DNA of 8,492 nt from Magnetococcales bacterium. Lineage in GTDB: Bacteria; Pseudomonadota; Magnetococcia; Magnetococcales; UBA8363. Under the pieces are notes generated by a model, which was given only the letters and a program-made list of their open reading frames with translations, was not told the origin of the DNA and did not search any database. Of the stretch, positions 4,759 to 8,492 are shown one piece after another; the stretch's first letter is position 1, and each line of letters starts with the position of its first letter. Where the stretch lies: positions 1-8,492 of the forward strand of contig JADFYU010000068.1 of NCBI GenBank assembly GCA_015232865.1, in the 5' to 3' direction. The position numbers and the translations under genes are program-made.

Positions 4759-7401
4759 TTATCTTTCCACAGCATCGCAATCCAGGGTCTCTGTCTGCTG
4801 TCTAACAAACTGACCAAACTTACGATCCTCCGTCAAAATATGAATTAATACCCACTCTTTCATCACTTTTTCCAGGTTGATATGACCTCTTTTTCCTCGG
4901 CCAGCCATTTCTTTTTGAATCTGTTTGATCTTTCCCAATAATCGCTTGTGGTTTTTTTTATGCTGCTTGGCTTCTGGAAATCCATATTCATCCAACAAAG
5001 CCTCTTCTTGTTCAAAATGTTGCTGCGTAAAATCGACCAACAGGCTTAACGCCCGCTCCCCAACCGTTTGATCACCCAGAGAAAAGGCTTGCAGAACCTT
5101 ATGGGCCATTTCAAACATTCTTTTGTGTTGATCATCCATCTCTTCTATTTCAATGGAATACTCTTCATTCCATTGAAATAGATAGTCTTTACCAGCAACC
5201 GATTCAAACCATTCTCGACTTTTTTTATTGTAGGACTCCAGTAGTTTCCAGCGAATAATGGGAACATTCCGAATGGATTCGTGGGGAATTTTGTAGGCTG
5301 ACAATGAAGTAGAAACCCGTAATCGGAAAAGATCGGAGGCACCGAAAAGCAACCGAGATTCCCCAAATATATTCTGGGGACCGATAGACTCCAAAACTTT
5401 TTTTCCGATAAAACGCTCAACACAACCGGAAAGAACAAAATAAATTGACGGGCTCTTTTCATCCTGCCGAATTTCATCTCCAGCCGAGAAGGTGCGCAAC
5501 TCCATGGACCGGGCAATCCGGTTTTGGGTCAGATAGGAGACCCCCTCACCGAACAACCAAGAACTTTTCAAAAACTCCCGCTGCTTCTGTACCCGCTCCA
5601 ACCGCTCATACAGATTGTTTTTCTTGATGAACTCGACAAACAGATTACAAGGAATCCGCAGCACATTGACATAGCTCATGGCTCGGTAGGTGACACCGGA
5701 TGGACGACTGTCGATACCGGACATTTCACCCAAGATGGAACCTGCGTACAGAGTATTGTTGGAATCACTGCTGGCAATGAGCGCTTCGACATTGCCGCTT
5801 AAAACCAAAAAAATAGAGCGGGGAATAACACCCTCTTTCAGAATGATCTCCTCGGGATGAAAACTTTCGATGGGGTTATTTAGTAGTGTGTTATATTGAT
5901 GAGGTTGGGCATTGGCAAAATTGCTGGTCAAGAATTCTCTCGCACAGCGTAAAAAATAGTTCTGATTATCTGGAATCAAGGTGTCGTACGCCCCGAAAGG
6001 AGCACCGGATCCGACTTTTTTTTCTGAATGATTTAAAGGCCGGCTCAGATGACCCAAAATGATTTTATGAGAGCGATCTCCTTTAAAATCCTCCGCCTCG
6101 CCATGGATCATTCCACCTCCGACATCAATTTTTTTCAGATCAGCGGGGGTGAGATAATCCCGAACAATGCTTTTGTAGTCACCCGGAGACATCCCCGGTT
6201 TTGTTTCGTCTTCCGTGACCATTTTTTCCATAACCGATTGGGAGGTGATATCTGCAAAGTGGGCATAACTCAGATAGCCGCCCTCCCAGAGGGTTCGGAA
6301 AAAGAACATGGCATTTTCAACCGGGTGGGGAGAGTGAATCGGCTTGACTTCCAATCCGTTGACCGAGTTCCAAACCCCAGACTCCAAATCATGAACTTCA
6401 AAGAAATCACTGAAATAGTCCTCGTCAAAATCTAATAAAGCGGCCAATTTTTTGGTGACCGCCGCTCGGACCAAAGCGGTAGAGAAATATTTAATCCGGC
6501 GATCTCCCCGAATCAAATCCGCCAGACCGGCAAAATGATCATCGTGGGAGTGGGTATGAAAAATCCCCTCAATCTCATTGATTCCGATTCCGAGGGCCAC
6601 CAGGTTATTCACCACATTGGGTCCGGCATCGACCAAATAGATTCCGCCTTGGTAGACAATGACCGAGGAGAGGCTCGGTCGGTCAAAATCCCAGCCATCG
6701 CCAATTCCGGAATGAATAACGGAAAAATAATCTCGGGGCAGTGAATAGTAGTTGAGCGGATAGGGAGAGGGATAACTCTCCGACTTTTTTAAATTCAAGT
6801 CGACCGTGACCGACTCCCCGGCATATGAAATTTTAAAGCGGTTGGTCTCTAAACGTTCCAGCCAAACCCCTGAATAAATTTCAACACCGACCTGCTCGAC
6901 ATATCGGACATCCAACAGCGTATCGGTGGGTCTGATCTGCCCAAATGCAAAAAACAGCTTCATCCGCATCAAATCTTTGGCCCAACTCTCCGATACACCC
7001 GCTTCTCGAATTTCCCGTTCGGAAACCAAACCGTAATTTCCTCGGTAGATATAGCGAATTTGCGCCTCTATCTGTTGCCTGCTTCCGATCAAAATCGGTT
7101 TTTGTCCGGTGTTGTTGGGATGGTTCGGAATAATCATCCCCTGTCGATAGAACATTTGCAGGACCGGAAACTCGGAAAGATTGGAGAATCCACCGCCTTG
7201 CAACATAATGTCCGAAAGCAGAATGGCATTGGGACCGGTCTCATAGGAGACACCATTTTTTTCGGTCGTAGCGATCAAACCTCGGCGCATGATATGTTTG
7301 ACTACATCCCCTGGACAGCCGCACAACAGACGCAAGTCAACATCAGCGATCTCAACCCATTCGACCCCATCGATAATCCGAAGTTTATTAATTTTGGACA
7401 T
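4759..7401 (-). CDS. Metallo-beta-lactamase fold / double cNMP-binding-like / bacteriohemerythrin fusion protein
   Basis: An 880-residue soluble-looking protein with no signal peptide or membrane segment. Residues 1-215 are unrecognised, with a CGCP motif (Cys27, Cys29). Residues about 225-455 are a metallo-beta-lactamase fold: LVDAG (256-260), HTHSHDDH giving ligands His284, His286, Asp288 and His289, then His356 or His359, Asp384 and His451, a complete binuclear set. Two beta-roll domains of cNMP-binding type follow (about 505-600 and 620-735), each with an FLVLSG/FVLSG strand and a GE (Glu559, Glu681). Both lack the phosphate-binding Arg at the expected place. Residues about 741-870 are a bacteriohemerythrin with all diiron ligands in canonical spacing: His759, His795, Glu799, His814, His818, His854 and Asp859. 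Hemerythrins bind O2 or NO. I infer a cytoplasmic hydrolase or oxidoreductase whose activity answers to O2, NO or redox state; the substrate cannot be read. The ATG is preceded only by a weak AGAG. It stands alone, convergent to fabH. Confidence 0.9.
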   Translation of the reverse strand: MSKINKLRIIDGVEWVEIADVDLRLLCGCPGDVVKHIMRRGLIATTEKNGVSYETGPNAILLSDIMLQGGGFSNLSEFPVLQMFYRQGMIIPNHPNNTGQKPILIGSRQQIEAQIRYIYRGNYGLVSEREIREAGVSESWAKDLMRMKLFFAFGQIRPTDTLLDVRYVEQVGVEIYSGVWLERLETNRFKISYAGESVTVDLNLKKSESYPSPYPLNYYSLPRDYFSVIHSGIGDGWDFDRPSLSSVIVYQGGIYLVDAGPNVVNNLVALGIGINEIEGIFHTHSHDDHFAGLADLIRGDRRIKYFSTALVRAAVTKKLAALLDFDEDYFSDFFEVHDLESGVWNSVNGLEVKPIHSPHPVENAMFFFRTLWEGGYLSYAHFADITSQSVMEKMVTEDETKPGMSPGDYKSIVRDYLTPADLKKIDVGGGMIHGEAEDFKGDRSHKIILGHLSRPLNHSEKKVGSGAPFGAYDTLIPDNQNYFLRCAREFLTSNFANAQPHQYNTLLNNPIESFHPEEIILKEGVIPRSIFLVLSGNVEALIASSDSNNTLYAGSILGEMSGIDSRPSGVTYRAMSYVNVLRIPCNLFVEFIKKNNLYERLERVQKQREFLKSSWLFGEGVSYLTQNRIARSMELRTFSAGDEIRQDEKSPSIYFVLSGCVERFIGKKVLESIGPQNIFGESRLLFGASDLFRLRVSTSLSAYKIPHESIRNVPIIRWKLLESYNKKSREWFESVAGKDYLFQWNEEYSIEIEEMDDQHKRMFEMAHKVLQAFSLGDQTVGERALSLLVDFTQQHFEQEEALLDEYGFPEAKQHKKNHKRLLGKIKQIQKEMAGRGKRGHINLEKVMKEWVLIHILTEDRKFGQFVRQQTETLDCDAVER
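5144..5182. repeat. Perfect 16-bp inverted repeat inside the fusion gene
   Basis: TCTATTTCAATGGAAT (5144-5159) and ATTCCATTGAAATAGA (5167-5182) are exact reverse complements around a 7-base spacer. On the coding (-) strand they encode residues 740-753, YLFQWNEEYSIEIE, the opening of the hemerythrin domain exactly at its junction with the preceding beta-roll domain. The transcript would form a stable 16-bp hairpin here. The encoded residues are ordinary hemerythrin signature residues, so this may be partly forced by the protein sequence, but a perfect 16-bp match is far beyond chance. Confidence 0.9.
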
Positions 7402-7457
7402 TTTTTATCTCTAATCAATCAAGTTGGGAATAGCCATTGTACCGAGATAAACACGCA

Positions 7458-7484
7458 ATTATCTTCTCGTCAACAGAACATCAA
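7458..7484 (-). promoter_or_regulatory. Candidate sigma70 promoter for the fusion gene
   Basis: On the - strand TTGATG (7484-7479) and GATAAT (7463-7458) could serve as -35 and -10 boxes with a short 15-base spacer. That places the transcript start about 50 bases before the ATG. An alternative -35, TTGACG (7473-7468), overlaps and lacks a good -10. The 21-base palindrome lies immediately upstream. Only moderate consensus match, hence low confidence. Confidence 0.27.
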
Positions 7485-7486
7485 GC

Positions 7487-7507
7487 GAAAATAAACTGTT
7501 TATTTTC
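7487..7507. promoter_or_regulatory. Perfect 21-base palindrome, candidate operator
   Basis: GAAAATAAAC (7487-7496) is mirrored exactly by GTTTATTTTC (7498-7507) around one T at 7497. The AT-rich site lies about 90 bases upstream of the fusion gene start, just beyond its candidate -35 box, and about 190 bases upstream of the rightward promoter. Position and symmetry suggest a binding site for a dimeric regulator. It is not a clear match to the FNR (TTGAT-N4-ATCAA) or CRP (TGTGA-N6-TCACA) consensus, so the binding protein is unknown. Confidence 0.5.
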
Positions 7508-7675
7508 TGGTAAAATAGCATTTATATTTCAAGCAGTACACATCATTATCAGGCAATCTGCATCACAAATCCAGCAACCAATACAGCCGGGGGTTGGTCG
7601 ATGAGTAGACTGTGCAGACTGAAGCTGGCTTGGAACATTTGTAGAAATAAAGAGTTGACATGACCAATTGAGTTG

Positions 7676-7703
7676 TTGCCAACCTCCGTTAAGATGATAT
7701 AAT
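7676..7703 (+). promoter_or_regulatory. Sigma70-type promoter for the orphan gene
   Basis: TTGCCA (7676-7681, five of six consensus bases) and a perfect TATAAT (7698-7703) are separated by 16 bases. Transcription would start near 7710, giving a leader of about 60 bases before the ATG at 7773 and including the possible leader peptide. It is the best-looking promoter in the window. Confidence 0.62.
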
Positions 7704-7719
7704 AAATGAAAGCCAACAA

Positions 7720-7776
7720 ATGAAGATGCCTAAAAAAAATGATCCGGAAGGGTTTGAGAAGAGGATGAGCAGATGA
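7720..7776 (+). CDS. Possible 18-residue leader peptide coupled to the orphan gene
   Basis: An ATG at 7720, about 10 bases after the predicted transcript start, opens a frame encoding MKMPKKNDPEGFEKRMSR. Its TGA (7774-7776) overlaps the ATG of the next gene in an ATGA, the same arrangement as the hflK/hflC coupling. GAAAG at 7708-7712 could be a weak ribosome site. The frame includes an A8 run (7732-7739). The peptide is highly charged, with no run of a single regulatory amino acid, so classical attenuation is not indicated. A frame this short can arise by chance; the exact overlap is the only positive evidence. Confidence 0.28.
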   Translation: MKMPKKNDPEGFEKRMSR

Positions 7777-8369
7777 TTGTCAATACCTATAGCAATTTTG
7801 CCCAGAGCTATATCAATACTCGTCAGCCTGCGCAAAAGTTCAGCTCCACCATGAGCAACCCTCTTTTGCTCAGCACCCCGGACGCCCTTACCTTTGAACT
7901 GATCGACAGCCTGGATTCGGACCATTCCGGTGGTCTGGGACACTCTAATAGCGGTCTTGACAACGCTGAGTTTTCTCAACTGGAGAATAATTCTGGTGGA
8001 GAGGTCGGTTTCGATGAGCGGCAACAGCAGGTCAGTACTGAACGAAACACCTACGTTGAACTCCTTTTCATCAACGCCCGGTACTCGGCCTTCAGCGGCC
8101 TCTCCGAAGACGGTTATTTACAGATGGTCGATGCGAACTCTGAAAATAGCAACCTGATGCAGGATATCTTCAAAACCCAAGAACGGTCCGACTTTCAGAA
8201 GTTGACTGCCTTCAATCATAGTCTGGGCTACCACACCAGGCTGGACCCAGTTCAACAAACAGCCAGCGCCCCCCTACCTGATCCTGAGAGTGAAGCCAAC
8301 CCGATTTCAGAACTTTACGCCATTCTAGCCCCACTCAAGGAGTTGGAAGCCCAGGCAGCCCCAGCCTAA
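7773..8369 (+). CDS. Orphan hypothetical protein with an EF-hand-like acidic loop
   Basis: A 198-residue protein I do not recognise. The start is supported by AGAGGA (7760-7765) seven bases upstream and by a strong promoter. It has no signal peptide or membrane segment. Residues 44-66 read IDSLDSDHSGGLGHSNSGLDNAEF. Asp48, Asp50, Ser52, Gly53 and Leu55 fit the first eight positions of an EF-hand calcium loop, but a six-residue insertion separates them from LDNAEF, where the closing acidic residue would be, so calcium binding is only a possibility. The middle (about 93-150, LLFINARYSAFSGL and onward) looks helical and alternately hydrophobic. The C-terminal 40 residues are Pro, Ala and Glu rich. 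After its TAA the same frame stays open through the 9-bp repeats to the window edge. An alternative start is Met27. Function unknown. Confidence 0.68.
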   Translation: MIVNTYSNFAQSYINTRQPAQKFSSTMSNPLLLSTPDALTFELIDSLDSDHSGGLGHSNSGLDNAEFSQLENNSGGEVGFDERQQQVSTERNTYVELLFINARYSAFSGLSEDGYLQMVDANSENSNLMQDIFKTQERSDFQKLTAFNHSLGYHTRLDPVQQTASAPLPDPESEANPISELYAILAPLKELEAQAAPA

Positions 8370-8407
8370 CCCAAATTCGACCCCCCACTCTCTTCAACCT
8401 ACCCCCC

Positions 8408-8492
8408 TAAAACTTCTAAAACTTCTAAAACTTCTAAAACTTCTAAAACTTCTAAAACTTCTAAAACTTCTAAAACTTCTAAAACTTCTAAA
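8408..8492. repeat. 9-bp tandem repeat array (unit TAAAACTTC), running off the window
   Basis: Nine perfect consecutive copies of TAAAACTTC fill 8408-8488, and a tenth copy is cut after four bases by the window end, so the true length is unknown. No copy differs from another, which points to recent expansion or ongoing homogenisation. Because the unit is a multiple of three, copy changes would not shift a frame. In the frame of the preceding gene the array would read Lys-Thr-Ser repeats, but a stop codon at 8367-8369 lies in between. It sits 38 bases after that stop, in C-rich sequence. Confidence 0.97.

Larger units (their letters stand above)
7402..7772. other. Divergent intergenic region
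   Basis: These 371 bases lie between the start of the 880-residue gene (leftward) and the start of the orphan gene (rightward). From left to right they hold a weak leftward promoter candidate, a perfect 21-base palindrome, an unassigned stretch of roughly 170 bases (7508-7675) with a short direct repeat AGACTG (7607-7612 and 7616-7621), a strong rightward promoter, and a possible leader peptide. A TTGACA at 7655-7660 has no matching -10 at a usable distance. I see no tRNA, no mobile-element end and no convincing full-length coding frame here. Confidence 0.6.

Noticed and set aside
6049..6435. A 128-codon + strand frame opposite the MBL domain
   Set aside because: It is antisense to conserved metal-binding motifs of a clearly real domain, so it is a shadow frame.
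7060..7494. A 144-codon + strand frame opposite the N-terminus of the fusion gene
   Set aside because: It lies almost wholly antisense to the well-supported 880-residue gene and has no recognisable motif.
7655..7660. Perfect -35 box TTGACA
   Set aside because: No acceptable -10 box lies 15-19 bases downstream; the TTGCCA/TATAAT pair just after it is a complete promoter.
7689..8024. A 111-codon - strand frame overlapping the orphan gene
   Set aside because: It crosses the strong rightward promoter and has no ribosome site. The + strand frame has promoter, ribosome site and greater length.
8408..8492. Possible CRISPR array
   Set aside because: The units are 9 bp, contiguous and without spacers, so this is a simple tandem repeat.

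Overview
The window looks like a proteobacterial chromosome. Its left half (1-4686, + strand) carries housekeeping genes in an order typical of that phylum: the end of hflK, then hflC, a yjeT-like DUF2065 gene, a DUF177/YceD gene, rpmF (L32), plsX and fabH. Several genes abut or overlap by a few bases (hflK/hflC and DUF2065/DUF177 share ATGA, plsX/fabH share TAATG), so much of this strip is probably co-transcribed. In E. coli the hflKC-yjeT and yceD-rpmF-plsX-fabH groups sit at different loci; here they are joined. The joined order and a bacteriohemerythrin-bearing fusion protein fit a deep-branching, redox-responsive proteobacterium such as a magnetotactic Magnetococcales-like organism. That assignment is inference only.

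The two groups do different jobs. HflK/HflC form the inner-membrane SPFH complex that modulates the FtsH protease, and DUF2065 is a small membrane protein that travels with them. DUF177 and L32 belong to ribosome biogenesis. PlsX and FabH sit at the junction of phospholipid and fatty-acid synthesis. A 201-base gap between rpmF and plsX holds a large nested inverted repeat.

The middle (4759-7401, - strand) is one 880-residue gene convergent with fabH. It has its own intrinsic terminator just past its stop codon. The protein has an unrecognised N-terminal region, a metallo-beta-lactamase-fold domain with a full metal-ligand set, two degenerate cNMP-binding-like domains, and a C-terminal bacteriohemerythrin with all seven iron ligands. 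This multidomain O2/NO-sensor-like enzyme is the most interesting object here.

The right end (7402-8492) begins with a divergent intergenic region of about 370 bases holding a perfect 21-base palindrome and a strong sigma70-type promoter. That promoter faces a small orphan gene (7773-8369) of unknown function, preceded by a possible 18-residue leader peptide. The window ends inside a 9-bp tandem repeat array that continues beyond the edge. I see no rRNA, tRNA, CRISPR array, transposase or integrase.
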